A stretch of 64,000 nt of DNA from Bacillota bacterium (GCA_023426245.1 JAFABB010000001.1:85376-149375), one strand, 5' to 3'. Positions 35,692 to 45,668 are shown, counted from the first letter of the stretch. Program-made: numbers and translations. The notes: generated by a model not told the origin, from the sequence alone.

Positions 35692-36288
35692 ATGCGAAAG
35701 ATGTTTTGGGCCTTTTTGATTACTATTGTTTTCATTATCGTTTTACCGTTCAATTCTTTTGGTAATGGAACTACAAATGATTCTACCCTGTTCTATAAGG
35801 CCCCGACGGGATTCGAATTTGAATTGGAGTATTTGACTCCGCTTCTGGATAAGCGAAAAATCGATACACTCTCATTGAATGTATTGAAAGAAACATCCAA
35901 CAATGACCATTTCTCATTTTATTATGGTTTAACAATCACTCGAGCCTGGGGCGAAATCTTTTACCATCAAAAAACGCTCACCAGTTCGGCCTTTGGCATT
36001 GGTCCTGTTTGTCAGATGCGTGATAACATATTTCAAGGATTCCATTCATCCCTGACCTTGGATATGAGTGTGGGTCTTATACTTTATGATGAAGATTTTC
36101 CTGCTGATGGAAGAGTATATAATTTTATGTGGCGAATTGGTCCCAAATTCAGATATCAACTCAACAATCATTTGGTTTTAAATTTCGGATATAAGTGGAT
36201 GCATGTTTCCAATGGTCATTTTTCAGGAGACCATAATCCTGCTTATAACGCAGGCGGATATTCGTTAAGCCTAACCAAAAAATTATAA
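35692..36288 (+). CDS. PagL-like lipid A 3-O-deacylase / acyloxyacyl hydrolase family protein
   Basis: A 198-residue exported beta-barrel protein: signal peptide about 1-24 (ending NSFGNG), then alternating strands. The C-terminal block FGYKWMHVSNGHFSGDHNPAYNAGGYSLSL matches the PagL active-site region H-x-S-N-G...NPGxN, including the catalytic His and Ser; the final residues KKL are less aromatic than usual. PagL removes the 3-position acyl chain of lipid A at the outer membrane, so this points to a lipopolysaccharide-containing diderm. AAAGGGGATGG precedes the ATG. It lies 219 bases upstream of the patatin-barrel gene on the same strand. Confidence 0.75.
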   Translation: MRKMFWAFLITIVFIIVLPFNSFGNGTTNDSTLFYKAPTGFEFELEYLTPLLDKRKIDTLSLNVLKETSNNDHFSFYYGLTITRAWGEIFYHQKTLTSSAFGIGPVCQMRDNIFQGFHSSLTLDMSVGLILYDEDFPADGRVYNFMWRIGPKFRYQLNNHLVLNFGYKWMHVSNGHFSGDHNPAYNAGGYSLSLTKKL

Positions 36289-36510
36289 TCAAAAACATCC
36301 ATCCCAATACTGCCAAAATAACAGATTCTCTTCAATCTTTCTAATCGGAGTGATCGTGTTTTTTTGCGAAAAGTATGCAATATTTGCTTATCTTTATCGT
36401 TGATCGAGTAAGAATTCCCCAAAAATGTTACACTATTTATAAAGCAAATTACCGTGAAACGGTAAAAACAATTTTATCGAAAAATCTCGTATTCATAAAG
36501 GTGCTTGATG

Positions 36511-38715
36511 ATGAAACAAAACCGCTTATGCCGCTGTCTCAGAACCGTGTTATTCGTTTTTATTTTAATCCAGGGATTTGCGCTATCTTATGTAAAGGCC
36601 GAAGTGACCTTATCCAGTAACGAAACACCAACTTTAAAAATAGGGTTAGCCCTTGGAGGCGGCGCAGCCGGCGGATTTGCCCAAATTGGAATTCTTAAAT
36701 GGCTCGAGGAAAATCATATTCCAATTGATTGTATCGCGGGGACCAGTATGGGAGGGCTTTTAGGTGCTTGTTACTCAATGGGAATGAGCCCCCAAGATAT
36801 CGAAAATTTGGTCACCAGTATCGATTGGAATGGTCTGTTCAATCCTGTTCCACCTTATGACTCCATGGACTTTCGCAGAAAAGAAGATGAACAGGATTAT
36901 CCACTTTCAGGTTTAGGGCTTCGATATGGCAAACTGACCATTCCGAGCGGACTTAATATTTATAAAGTCGACATGCTTTTAAGCCGGATCACCCTGCCCT
37001 ATTCCCTGGTAACCAACTTTGACAATCTTCCGATTCCCTTCAAATGTATCGCCACTGATATTCGCAATGGTGAATCCATTGTGCTGGAAAATGGTTCCCT
37101 TGAAAAAGCGCTCCGGGCAACCATGTCAATACCCGGTGTTTTTCATCCGGTAGAATATAACGGCCGACTATTGGTAGACGGTGGGATCCTCAATAATGTT
37201 CCCGTTGACGTAGTGAAAAAGATGGGAGCCGATGTTATCATTGCAGTTAATATCGCATCACCGCTTCCAAACAATCAGCCTGAGAATATCGGTACCGTCA
37301 TATCCAGGACCCTAGATACGGTAACTGGGCAAAATGTCAGGCGTTCCGTTATTCATGCCGATATTTTGCTCGAGCCTGCAATTACCGAATTGGGTCTTTA
37401 CCAATGGGGGTCGGCAGAACGCTATATGGCACTCGGATATCAAGCTGTCGAACAACAAAGAACCGCCCTTCTCAAGTACGCCCTTAATGAATCTTCCTGG
37501 CAACAGTATTTGCTACAACGAAAGCAACGTGTAATAACGGACATGCCAATTCCACAGCATATTAAAATTGAAACAACGTCCGAAACCGTTAGAACTGATA
37601 TTCAAAACCGTTTCCAGAAATATAACGGCGAACCGCTCGATACTTCCCGATTAGAAAAAGACCTAACCGCTCTGATGGGTTCCGGTCTATATGAATCGCT
37701 ATCCTATGAATTTGCAATTCTGAACGAAGAGCCGGTTTTAATGATTTATATACAAGAAAAGACCTACGGACCTCCCTTTATTCGTTCCAACCTCCAAATG
37801 ACCTTTGGTTCCAACCAAAGTGAAAATGTGATTGGTGTGCGAATCATATCCATGAATATGGCCGGAACTGACTCTGAGTTAAGATTCGACTTGAATTTGG
37901 GCAGTAATTCCGGTTTCCTAACTGAATTATATAAACAATTTCCGGATAGCCGCTGGTTTGTGGCCCCCGCTGTTTTTGCAAAAAAAGTTGAGCATAGTTT
38001 ATTCAATTCGGGCAGCCGAATCACAGATTATCAAATTTCAAACTATGGGGTCAACTTTGATCTGGGATACAATCTCCATGAATTTTCAGAATTCCGTTTG
38101 GGTATTGTGCAAGAGTATCAGCGAACGAAGGTTACTGTCGGAGAACCTTTGGACTCCGATTATAATGGGGAAGTTCAAACGGCGCATTTCCAATGGACGT
38201 TTCGTTCCGCTAACGATCCACTGCTGCCCTTACGGGGTTTAACAATACATTCCAAGGCTATTTGGTATATTGACACTCCAAATGGTATAAGTGATTTTGG
38301 TACTTTTGAGAATAAAGTGCTTTGGAGTTATCCGGTAGGACAGAAAGTTTCCTTCTTTACAGGAATTGCCGGCGGAATCTCTGATACCGATAATATACCT
38401 TTACCACAACAATACAAGTTAGGAGGATTATTCCGGATGGGGGCATATGGATTTGATGAGTTTCAAGGCGCTAACTATTTTTTCGGAAGCATCGGACTTT
38501 TAAAAAACCTGACCCCATTTGACTCAAATATCTATTTAGGAGTTTGGATCGAACATGGCGGGATTTATGATCATTGGTCGGACTCTAAAATGAAAAATGA
38601 CTTGTCTATTGGTATTATAAGCCCCACTCTCCTTGGCCCGTTATTTCTATGCGTAAGCTTTAAAGAAAATTTCGAATCCGTCTATTATATGGGGATCGGA
38701 CACTTTTTCAGATAG
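36511..38715 (+). CDS. Patatin-like phospholipase fused to POTRA and BamA-type beta barrel
   Basis: About 734 residues. I place the start at the ATG at 36511, 7 bases after AAAGGTG. Signal peptide ~1-30 (FVFILIQGFALSYVKAE). Patatin domain ~40-245: oxyanion-hole loop LALGGGAAGGFAQIG, nucleophile elbow GTSMGG, catalytic Asp in VDGGILNNVP. A single POTRA-like segment lies at ~345-415 and a bacterial surface antigen (BamA/Omp85) barrel at ~420-734, ending YYMGIGHFFR with a terminal aromatic pattern. This is the PlpD/type Vd secretion layout, in which the barrel exports or anchors a lipase through the outer membrane. Strong evidence for an outer membrane. Confidence 0.9.
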   Translation: MKQNRLCRCLRTVLFVFILIQGFALSYVKAEVTLSSNETPTLKIGLALGGGAAGGFAQIGILKWLEENHIPIDCIAGTSMGGLLGACYSMGMSPQDIENLVTSIDWNGLFNPVPPYDSMDFRRKEDEQDYPLSGLGLRYGKLTIPSGLNIYKVDMLLSRITLPYSLVTNFDNLPIPFKCIATDIRNGESIVLENGSLEKALRATMSIPGVFHPVEYNGRLLVDGGILNNVPVDVVKKMGADVIIAVNIASPLPNNQPENIGTVISRTLDTVTGQNVRRSVIHADILLEPAITELGLYQWGSAERYMALGYQAVEQQRTALLKYALNESSWQQYLLQRKQRVITDMPIPQHIKIETTSETVRTDIQNRFQKYNGEPLDTSRLEKDLTALMGSGLYESLSYEFAILNEEPVLMIYIQEKTYGPPFIRSNLQMTFGSNQSENVIGVRIISMNMAGTDSELRFDLNLGSNSGFLTELYKQFPDSRWFVAPAVFAKKVEHSLFNSGSRITDYQISNYGVNFDLGYNLHEFSEFRLGIVQEYQRTKVTVGEPLDSDYNGEVQTAHFQWTFRSANDPLLPLRGLTIHSKAIWYIDTPNGISDFGTFENKVLWSYPVGQKVSFFTGIAGGISDTDNIPLPQQYKLGGLFRMGAYGFDEFQGANYFFGSIGLLKNLTPFDSNIYLGVWIEHGGIYDHWSDSKMKNDLSIGIISPTLLGPLFLCVSFKENFESVYYMGIGHFFR

Positions 38716-38780
38716 TTCCGCCTATCTACCCATTCAGATACTGCAACGGTTGACTTTTGGACTAACTACAAAGGGTTACA

Positions 38781-39368
38781 CTATTGAAATATAACTGGAA
38801 TCACTTTGAAAGCGTCTGATAAATTCTCCTTTTCAGGATCCAGTATCGATTGAAGTGTAATGCCAAAAAGGGCACCAACAATCATCCGCGATATTGCTTT
38901 GGAAGAATAAACGCAGTTTTTATCTTTTTGGGCCATATGAACCACAATATTCTCATCAACCAAATCGGTAAGTTCTTGAAACAACTTCTTTAATAATTCT
39001 CGAAATTTCTCAGACCATATTGCCATTCCGATAAAATCGTAAAGCAACCTGAATAATTCAGGAGCTTTTGTGAGCATTTCCCGGAAATATTGGCTAAGGC
39101 AGGCCATCTTTTCCTGAACTGTTTTCCCCTTTTGCAAATTGGCTTCAATTTCCATCAGATACTTGCCAATCGCAACCTTAATAACCTCTATGAACAATCC
39201 TTCTTTGTTTTTATAATAATAATTGAGTTGACTTAAAACCACTCCTGCCTTATCGGCGATATCCCGCAAAGATACATTGGCATAACCCTTGGTTGATATG
39301 CAAAAAAAGGCCGCCGTAAGAATTTTTTGAGATTGATTCGATTTGTTGGTTTCTAGATGGATAGGCAT
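38781..39368 (-). CDS. TetR family transcriptional regulator
   Basis: A 195-residue repressor. The N-terminal helix-turn-helix (residues ~12-58) reads ILTAAFFCISTKGYANVSLRDIADKAGVVLSQLNYYYKNKEGLF. The C-terminal ligand domain is not diagnostic. GGAGTG precedes the ATG. It lies just downstream of, and convergent with, the patatin-barrel gene and on the same strand as fabH, so it may control fatty-acid or envelope genes; no operator was found. Confidence 0.9.
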   Translation of the reverse strand: MPIHLETNKSNQSQKILTAAFFCISTKGYANVSLRDIADKAGVVLSQLNYYYKNKEGLFIEVIKVAIGKYLMEIEANLQKGKTVQEKMACLSQYFREMLTKAPELFRLLYDFIGMAIWSEKFRELLKKLFQELTDLVDENIVVHMAQKDKNCVYSSKAISRMIVGALFGITLQSILDPEKENLSDAFKVIPVIFQ

Positions 39369-39449
39369 GGGTTACACTCCATTTCGCCAAGAAGTCTGTT
39401 TAATTCAATAAACCTTTTCTCGGCGGTTTTCGAAATTACTACCAATATC

Positions 39450-40442
39450 TTACCAATGAATAATACTTGCACCCCAGGTTAAACCGGCACCGAAGCTTAC
39501 AAGAACAACAATATCACCCTCCTTGATTTTATGAGCTTCAAGGGCTTCACATAAAGCTATCGGAATTGAAGCCGCGGAAGTATTCCCGTAACTTGTAAGA
39601 TTGACAAAGACTTTTTCCTGGGCTAAATTTAACTTTTGCCTCAACGACTCAATAATCCTGACATTAGCCTGATGAGGGATAATCAAATCCACATCTTCCA
39701 ATGTCAAGCCGGCATTTTCAAGGGCTGATGAAATCGCTTTGGCCATTCCACCTGCCGCTACTTTATATACTTCCTTACCATTCATTTGTAAAAAATGTTG
39801 ATTCTTTTCAAGGGATTCATTCCCGGCCGGGAGTCTAGAACCGCCAGCCGGAATAGATAACAATCCAGCACCGGCCCCATCAGCTCCCAAAAAGGTACTT
39901 AAAACCCCTGAATTCCCGCTACCCCGCTGCAATACCACTGCGCCGGCTCCATCTCCAAAAAGGATACAGGTGTTCCGATCCTGCCAATTGATAAAACGTG
40001 AAAATGTTTCCGCGCCGATTAAAAGTACATTTTGATAAGCCTCACTTTTAATATAAGCATCAGCGACTGACAAACCATATATAAAACCGGAACAAGCCGC
40101 TGAAATATCAAAAGCAGCCGCATTTTTAGCTCCGATAGATTGTTGAACAAGACAAGCCGTTGCCGGCATCGGATAATCGGGAGTTGCGGTTGCCACAATA
40201 ATTAAGTCCAATTCGGTAGGCGAGAGACCAGAATTTTCAAGCGCCCTGCCAGCTGCAATCGCTGCTAGATCGGAAGTAGCCTGATCACCTGCAACAATAC
40301 GCCTCTCCTTAATTCCAGTACGGGTATAAATCCATTCGTCCGAAGTGTCTACCATTCCTTCAATTTCAAAATTGGTAAGAACTCTTTCCGGCACATAAAA
40401 TCCTAAACCTCTAAATTCAGTTCTTCCCAAATCAGCTTTCAC
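39450..40442 (-). CDS. fabH: Beta-ketoacyl-ACP synthase III
   Basis: A 330-residue enzyme starting fatty-acid synthesis by condensing an acyl-CoA with malonyl-ACP. The complete triad is visible: Cys in DISAACSGFIYGL, His in LIIPHQANVRII and Asn in SYGNTSAASIP, with GDGAGAVVL between. Normal length. The GTG start at 40442 has GGAGG 7 bases upstream. Unlike the frameshifted KAS III-like gene near 4.4 kb, this copy is intact and is the likely housekeeping FabH. No other fab genes are adjacent. The gap 40443-40856 shows no supported gene. Confidence 0.95.
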   Translation of the reverse strand: MKADLGRTEFRGLGFYVPERVLTNFEIEGMVDTSDEWIYTRTGIKERRIVAGDQATSDLAAIAAGRALENSGLSPTELDLIIVATATPDYPMPATACLVQQSIGAKNAAAFDISAACSGFIYGLSVADAYIKSEAYQNVLLIGAETFSRFINWQDRNTCILFGDGAGAVVLQRGSGNSGVLSTFLGADGAGAGLLSIPAGGSRLPAGNESLEKNQHFLQMNGKEVYKVAAGGMAKAISSALENAGLTLEDVDLIIPHQANVRIIESLRQKLNLAQEKVFVNLTSYGNTSAASIPIALCEALEAHKIKEGDIVVLVSFGAGLTWGASIIHW

Positions 40443-40856
40443 CAGTTAACCTCCTCTACATAATTCATAAATGGTCCAAATTATATTACGATCCATGGCA
40501 AATTACATTTCTTGTAATCGGGCGAAAAGTTAATTCGGACATCTGTATTAAATCAATACTAGATTATCCAGCGAATTATGTCAATATCTTTATTGTATAT
40601 CATGCCATTAGAAATTTTTGGGACCCGCAAAAATAAAACAATTCATACCAAACTTTCCATAAAAACACCTGTAATTATCTTTCGATTCCCTCGTTTCGAC
40701 TTGAAGAAAACCATAATCGCTTTAGGTACTTCCAACCTTACCATCAATTGCTTAAAGGAATCCCAGACATCTTTACGAATCCATTTTCTAATGATTTATG
40801 TAAATTAACTTTTTTAGTATCGATATCGTATTGCAAAAGAAGAAAGGAGTATGCAC

Positions 40857-42092
40857 ATGTTTTTTATCAATCGGAAATCCTATCTGATTCTTTGTGTCAC
40901 ATCAATTTTTATTTTTCTTTTCAGTATTGAAGCCCAAGCCGAGGTGATTTTATCCGACATTAGCGACAACTGGGCTACCAAACCTATTCAAACATTAGTC
41001 GAAAAAGGTATTATCAACGGCTATCCCGATGGTACTTTCAAGCCTGAACAATCGATTACCCGGGCTGAATTTGCCAAATTAGTCGCTAAGGCTTTTCATT
41101 ACCAACCAGCCAATCAAGGCTTCTTTTCCGATACGACCGGCAACTGGGCCAAAAACTTTATCAGTTCCGCGGTCCAGCATAAAGTGATGAATGCTTTTCC
41201 AGACGGGACATTCAGGCCGGTGCAACAACTGAGTCGAGCCCAAGCAGCGACCTACTTGACCCGTATTATTCAACTTGGGAAACCTGAAGAAAAATATAAT
41301 TCCTTCTCTCCTAGTTTTAATGATGTTACCAAATCCAATTGGGCGTTTCAAAATATCGAAATCATCAACAAATTGAACCTGTTTCCGGAAAGTTTCAAAA
41401 ACCAATTTCATCCGGAACAAATGGTAAGCCGAGCGGAAGCAGCATGGATGATCAAAGCTGCCAGCGATTTAGTCATCTCTAAAGGGAAGATCACCAGTAT
41501 CAGCCCGGATACCGGATTGGTCAACGTAAAAAATGCCAACGGCGAACCCGTACTGGCCATGGTGACCCCGGAAACGATCTTATTGCGTAACAATAATCTA
41601 AGCGATGTGGATACGCTATTAACCGGCGATGATGCAACTGTGATTGCTTCTCCCTCAGGAGATGTCAAATTTCTTAAAGCCTATGGTCAAGTCACCAAAA
41701 ATGATTTACTTTCCAGAGTTAGTTCCATGACGAAAGGAACCCTGACCAAGGACGAAATCAGCGCCATGGTTGCCGGGGATTGGAATTCTGTAAAAGATAA
41801 TTTAAAAGGAGATCTCTATAACAAAATGGTTGCCATGGGGCTTACTCCGGCTGAAGCCGAAAGTATCATGGTGCAGGATTGGAACTACCTGGATACCCTA
41901 AGCAAAGATCGCTTATCGCAGGCTCTTTCTGGCCGATTAGGGATTACTCAGGATTTCGCTCAAGCTTTGCTTGATCGCGATCTCAGCAAAGTCAAAGAAT
42001 ATGGTAAAATTGAGCTTGCCACCGCCGCCTTGAGTAAATTATTGGGTGCATCCGATCAGGCCCAAAACCAGACTTCAAATAACTCCTATTAA
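40857..42092 (+). CDS. Exported protein with three SLH domains
   Basis: About 411 residues. The ATG at 40857 is chosen because AAAGGAG lies 7 bases upstream; the earlier ATG at 40851 abuts that site. Signal peptide ~1-28 (ending IEAQAE). Three SLH domains follow (~33-78, ~92-138, ~155-205) with typical cores ISDNWATKPIQTLVEKGIINGYPDGTF and FRPVQQLSRAQAATYL. SLH domains bind pyruvylated cell-wall polymer. The region 220-290 is beta-rich, and the C-terminus (290-411) consists of helical repeats (EISAMVAGDWNSVKDNLKGD). In diderm Bacillota SLH proteins may tether the outer membrane, but no barrel is evident here. Confidence 0.88.
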   Translation: MFFINRKSYLILCVTSIFIFLFSIEAQAEVILSDISDNWATKPIQTLVEKGIINGYPDGTFKPEQSITRAEFAKLVAKAFHYQPANQGFFSDTTGNWAKNFISSAVQHKVMNAFPDGTFRPVQQLSRAQAATYLTRIIQLGKPEEKYNSFSPSFNDVTKSNWAFQNIEIINKLNLFPESFKNQFHPEQMVSRAEAAWMIKAASDLVISKGKITSISPDTGLVNVKNANGEPVLAMVTPETILLRNNNLSDVDTLLTGDDATVIASPSGDVKFLKAYGQVTKNDLLSRVSSMTKGTLTKDEISAMVAGDWNSVKDNLKGDLYNKMVAMGLTPAEAESIMVQDWNYLDTLSKDRLSQALSGRLGITQDFAQALLDRDLSKVKEYGKIELATAALSKLLGASDQAQNQTSNNSY

Positions 42093-42177
42093 TAGCAGTA
42101 AATCTCTATCTGTACCTCGGTAAAGGATTCATTAGCTACTGAGGCATAGCGTTCACAGAGCCTTTATACCTTCTAAA

Positions 42178-42216
42178 TAAAAAAACGGATGGGACATGTA
42201 CCCACCCGTTTTTTTC
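42178..42216. terminator. Convergent terminator
   Basis: Stem AACGGaTGGG paired with CCCAcCCGTT (one mismatch) and a 7-base loop, with A residues before and seven T after. It separates the SLH gene from the convergent LysE-type gene. Confidence 0.85.
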
Positions 42217-42236
42217 ACTTCAAGAATATAATGTCA

Positions 42237-42872
42237 TTACCCTTTTGTAAAACACAACACAACTAATCCAAAACCGCAAATGACAATACCGGAAATCCGG
42301 TTAACCCATAATAATTTCTGATAATTAAACTTCGACCGAAACCCACCCACCAACATACTTAAAAACAACCACCATAGCACGGACCCTAAAAAAACTCCTG
42401 AAATCAACATTTCTGTTGCCCCGTCGCTCTGCCTATGCTCCAGTTGAATCAAACCACGCCCGACACCCAGACCGGCGAAAATAGCTGTAAATGCAAGAAT
42501 GGTCAAAGGGTTCGCCAAAGTAAGGAAAAATGTTGAGAAATAAACCCCAACTAAAGTTTTACCATTAAAATTCTCAGGGGCAACAGCTGGTTTAGAAAAG
42601 AAACTAACAATTCCAAGTCCGCAAAGGAATAAACCTCCGCCCAAACGCAACCAATCATGATAGTAAATCAGTATATTCGAAACTGCAGTGAGTCCAAATC
42701 CGGCAATCGCTCCGTAGATTGTGTCCGCCGTAGCTGCTCCAAGTCCTGCCACAAATCCATGAAGCCTTCCTGCATTCAAAGTACGTTTAATACACAAGAA
42801 ACCAATCGGCCCGACCGGAGCGGCAATGAGAATTCCAATCAAAATTCCTTTCGACAATAAATGAAAATTCAT
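42237..42872 (-). CDS. LysE/RhtB family amino-acid exporter
   Basis: A 211-residue six-helix inner-membrane protein with the family opening KGILIGILIAAPVGPIGFLCIKRTLNAGRLHGFVAGLGAATADTIYGAIAGFG, then FFLTLANPLTILAFTAIFAGLG. Such proteins export amino acids or related metabolites using the proton motive force. GGAAGG precedes the ATG. Monocistronic; substrate unknown. Confidence 0.88.
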   Translation of the reverse strand: MNFHLLSKGILIGILIAAPVGPIGFLCIKRTLNAGRLHGFVAGLGAATADTIYGAIAGFGLTAVSNILIYYHDWLRLGGGLFLCGLGIVSFFSKPAVAPENFNGKTLVGVYFSTFFLTLANPLTILAFTAIFAGLGVGRGLIQLEHRQSDGATEMLISGVFLGSVLWWLFLSMLVGGFRSKFNYQKLLWVNRISGIVICGFGLVVLCFTKG

Positions 42873-43073
42873 GTGTACCTTCCTGCAAGAATTGGCAATA
42901 ACGGGTTTAATAAAAAAATAGCACTTTAATTATATTTGGATAAACTTATAAATTCAACCCCATCTTTTTTACTTCTCTTTATTTTCCAATTTAATACTAA
43001 AGATTTTAGCTGGAAAAGCCGTATTAAATGATATAAATATTGTAATTCAAACCATTTTTAGGAGGCTTTTGCT

Positions 43074-43643
43074 ATGGCTAAAAGTTCTAAATTGAAGAAG
43101 ATTATCCTGATTTTTGTGCTCCTAGTCATTACTGTAGGAATCCTTGGTGGAATCCAATATTACAACCATATTTTTGATAAACCGTTAAAAATTTTCAATT
43201 CTTATATTTCCAAAACCAACAAAATCGTTTATAAAGACATGTTTTGGGGTATTTCCACCGGAACTTTACTTTTTATTGTTATTTTAATTATTTTACCGAT
43301 ATTAATGCGAAAAATTAATACCCGGAGTTATTTTAAAAATCTATTTCAAGGGGTAATATCATCCTTCATTTTCTTTTTATCCCAAAGTTTGTACCAATTC
43401 TGTGAACGGATTAGCAAGTTTTATTTACTGGTAACTCTCATGGGGGTGGTAATCATTACCCTGATTTTAATCCGGCTCGTTGCTGGGATGTATAAAAATG
43501 AAGCGGATCAAGTTGAGTTCCGTACCTCTTTTGTTGCCAGTATTACAGCTGGTCTCATTTTTAGTGTATTACTGCAACTTATCTCGTTATGGAGCCATTG
43601 GCTTACTGCCAATTCTCATCTGAAAATAACGATTCAAATGTAA
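43074..43643 (+). CDS. Membrane protein of unknown function
   Basis: A 189-residue protein with four hydrophobic helices (about 8-27, 55-80, 110-137, 150-172), positive residues on the first cytoplasmic side (MAKSSKLKK) and no recognised domain. The ATG has AGGAGG 7-8 bases upstream, so it is very likely translated. Convergent with the chemotaxis block; the stops lie only 8 bases apart. I do not recognise the family. Confidence 0.6.
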   Translation: MAKSSKLKKIILIFVLLVITVGILGGIQYYNHIFDKPLKIFNSYISKTNKIVYKDMFWGISTGTLLFIVILIILPILMRKINTRSYFKNLFQGVISSFIFFLSQSLYQFCERISKFYLLVTLMGVVIITLILIRLVAGMYKNEADQVEFRTSFVASITAGLIFSVLLQLISLWSHWLTANSHLKITIQM

Positions 43644-43651
43644 CCTTGTCT

Positions 43652-44110
43652 TTATTCAATCTCAATATTCACTTCAATTCGTCCGGCCGGAGTATTAATA
43701 TTCACCGCGATACTCTGAACCGGACTGATAATGAAGTAAATTTCTTCTCCTACTACAATTGAGGGTGGTGATATATCAATATTAACACCAACATCGGATA
43801 ATAAGATCGATGCCTTTCCGGTTGTCATATTCGACAACTCGCCAATTGCACTGAGAGCCATCATATCAAAGTCATTAACAACCATTCCTGGTGCCATCGA
43901 AGAAAGTAATTGCTTAGCTGTTTCCTGTGAAAACGAATAGGCTACATTACCCTTGATATCACCTACTAACCCGACAATGGCCGTTACATCCAGAGTTACT
44001 TGAGTTCGTTCTTTTTTCTCCATATTGCCGATCTCAACACCAGCGATCCCGAATTGTTCTAAAACTTTGATAAGGGCTTCTAAAAAGGGATTAATATAGG
44101 CTGTATTCAT
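43652..44110 (-). CDS. cheX: CheX-type chemotaxis phosphatase (copy 2)
   Basis: About 152 residues from the ATG at 44110, which overlaps the stop of the preceding cheX-like gene (ATGA). CheX fold with the catalytic E-x-x-N in IGELSNMTTGKASILLS and the DISPPSIVVGEEIYF strand. CheX proteins dephosphorylate CheY-P (or related receivers) and reset chemotaxis signalling. It is the last gene of a block of six chemotaxis genes on the minus strand. Confidence 0.85.
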   Translation of the reverse strand: MNTAYINPFLEALIKVLEQFGIAGVEIGNMEKKERTQVTLDVTAIVGLVGDIKGNVAYSFSQETAKQLLSSMAPGMVVNDFDMMALSAIGELSNMTTGKASILLSDVGVNIDISPPSIVVGEEIYFIISPVQSIAVNINTPAGRIEVNIEIE

Positions 44111-44592
44111 TTGGTTGTAGCACCGCCTTCGAAAGCGACATTGATCCGTAACCGGCCATGCTTTGAATAACAATCAATAGATTCAGAATTAATTTTAGGA
44201 ATACACACAATCGGTTTCTTTCCTGTAAAAACAATGGGTGGCGCGAGACGCAAACCAAGACTAAAATTATTGTTTAAAATAGTATTCGCTTTACCGGCGA
44301 TTACGTTATTAACTTCTGATATTGTCGTTAGCACCATGAATTCTTTTGTATTGTCAAATTGCTCATCATTGATGTTTCGGGCAATTTGAAGCGCAAGTTC
44401 GGGATCCATATCAATAAGAAGACGCCCCTTTATTTTGCCCATAAATGTGATAATACTAGCAACTCCATACGACATAATGTCATTATGATCGGGATAAAAA
44501 TAACCCCCGGGTTCGATTCTGACTGCAGCCATATCATGCAATACAGTTTGAGCACTATCAAAATAAGGTTGTGTCAATTGCTGATTAATCAA
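44107..44592 (-). CDS. CheX-type chemotaxis phosphatase (copy 1)
   Basis: A 161-residue CheX/CheC-related protein starting at a TTG (44592) with GGAG 10 bases upstream. It has the E-x-x-N motif in TTISEVNNVIAGKANTILN and the strand LRLAPPIVFTGKKPIVCIP. An unusual N-terminal stretch VRIEPGGYFYPDHNDIMSYG precedes the IASIITFMGKIKGRLLID strand. Translationally coupled to copy 2. The two may act as a heterodimer, since CheX is normally a dimer; this is inference. Confidence 0.8.
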   Translation of the reverse strand: MINQQLTQPYFDSAQTVLHDMAAVRIEPGGYFYPDHNDIMSYGVASIITFMGKIKGRLLIDMDPELALQIARNINDEQFDNTKEFMVLTTISEVNNVIAGKANTILNNNFSLGLRLAPPIVFTGKKPIVCIPKINSESIDCYSKHGRLRINVAFEGGATTK

Positions 44593-44639
44593 GTTTCACA
44601 CGCTCCATACTATGATCGGTATTTGATATGAAGATTCAA

Positions 44640-45668
44640 TTACAGCACTTCCATAAGGTTTTGGGGGATATTTTCCAAAGAAACGATGCGCATAGCCGCC
44701 CCAAGTGCTACTGCCTCCTTAGGCATTCCATATACGATACAACTGTTTTCATCCTGAGCGATGGTAAAAGCCCCCGCATTTTTCATTTCCAGCAAACCAT
44801 TCGCTCCATCCCTGCCCATTCCGGTTAATAGAATACCTACTGCATTAGGTCCGGCATACTTAGCGACCGAAGAGAACAAAACTTCCACTGATGGCCTTTG
44901 GTGATATACCAAGGGTCCGTCTTTCACTTCAACATAGTACCTCGCCCCGCTTCGCTTAAGAACCATATGTTTGTTGCCCGGAGCAATTAAAGCTTTACCG
45001 GGAGTAGCCCACTCACCATCAACAGCTTCTTTGACTTCAAATTTACAAAGCGTATCCAATCGTTCCGCATAAGATTTGGTGAAATGTTCCGGCATATGCT
45101 GTACAATAAGAATCGGAGGAATTTCACTGGGCAAATTAATCAAAACATCTTTAATGGCCTCCGTCCCTCCTGTAGAAGCGCCAATAGCAATAATTCGTTC
45201 CGTTGTTTTAAATTGAGTTAAATTTACCGGCCTAGCCGCCGGAACCATCAATGATTCCCGCTTAAATTTCTTGACCTGGGCGACAGCTTTAATTTTTTCA
45301 ATTAACTGCTCACTCATATCCTGTACAGAATAGGCAGCGCCAGGTTTAGCCATGACTTCGATTGCTCCCAATTCCAGTGCCTTTAGGGCAACTTCACAGC
45401 CTTCCTTGGCTAGTGAACTCACGATAATAACTGGCATTGGATAATACCTCATTAACTTCTCTAAAAAAGTTAATCCATCCATCCGTGGCATTTCAATATC
45501 AAGGATCAAAACATCGGGATGCAGGTAAACTATTTTATCTCTTCCAATATAAGGATCAGGAGCAGTACCTACTACTTCTATCTCCGAATCCTTGGCAAGT
45601 TGCTCGCTAAATACTTTACGGACCATGGCAGAATCATCCACAATGAGTACCTTAATCTTCTTTTCCAT
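44640..45668 (-). CDS. cheB: Chemotaxis protein-glutamate methylesterase
   Basis: A 342-residue CheB with an N-terminal receiver (KVLIVDDSAMVRKVF, phospho-acceptor Asp in VLILDIEMPRMDG) and a C-terminal methylesterase domain. The catalytic Ser-His-Asp set is complete: IGASTGGTEAI, QHMPEHFTKSYAERL and LLTGMGRDGANG. It removes methyl groups from receptors and deamidates glutamines after phosphorylation by CheA. AAAAGG precedes the ATG. A second, altered CheB lies upstream. Confidence 0.95.
   Translation of the reverse strand: MEKKIKVLIVDDSAMVRKVFSEQLAKDSEIEVVGTAPDPYIGRDKIVYLHPDVLILDIEMPRMDGLTFLEKLMRYYPMPVIIVSSLAKEGCEVALKALELGAIEVMAKPGAAYSVQDMSEQLIEKIKAVAQVKKFKRESLMVPAARPVNLTQFKTTERIIAIGASTGGTEAIKDVLINLPSEIPPILIVQHMPEHFTKSYAERLDTLCKFEVKEAVDGEWATPGKALIAPGNKHMVLKRSGARYYVEVKDGPLVYHQRPSVEVLFSSVAKYAGPNAVGILLTGMGRDGANGLLEMKNAGAFTIAQDENSCIVYGMPKEAVALGAAMRIVSLENIPQNLMEVL

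Noticed and set aside
40578..40808. 76-codon plus-strand reading frame before the SLH gene
   Set aside because: No ribosome binding site and no recognisable features; likely chance.
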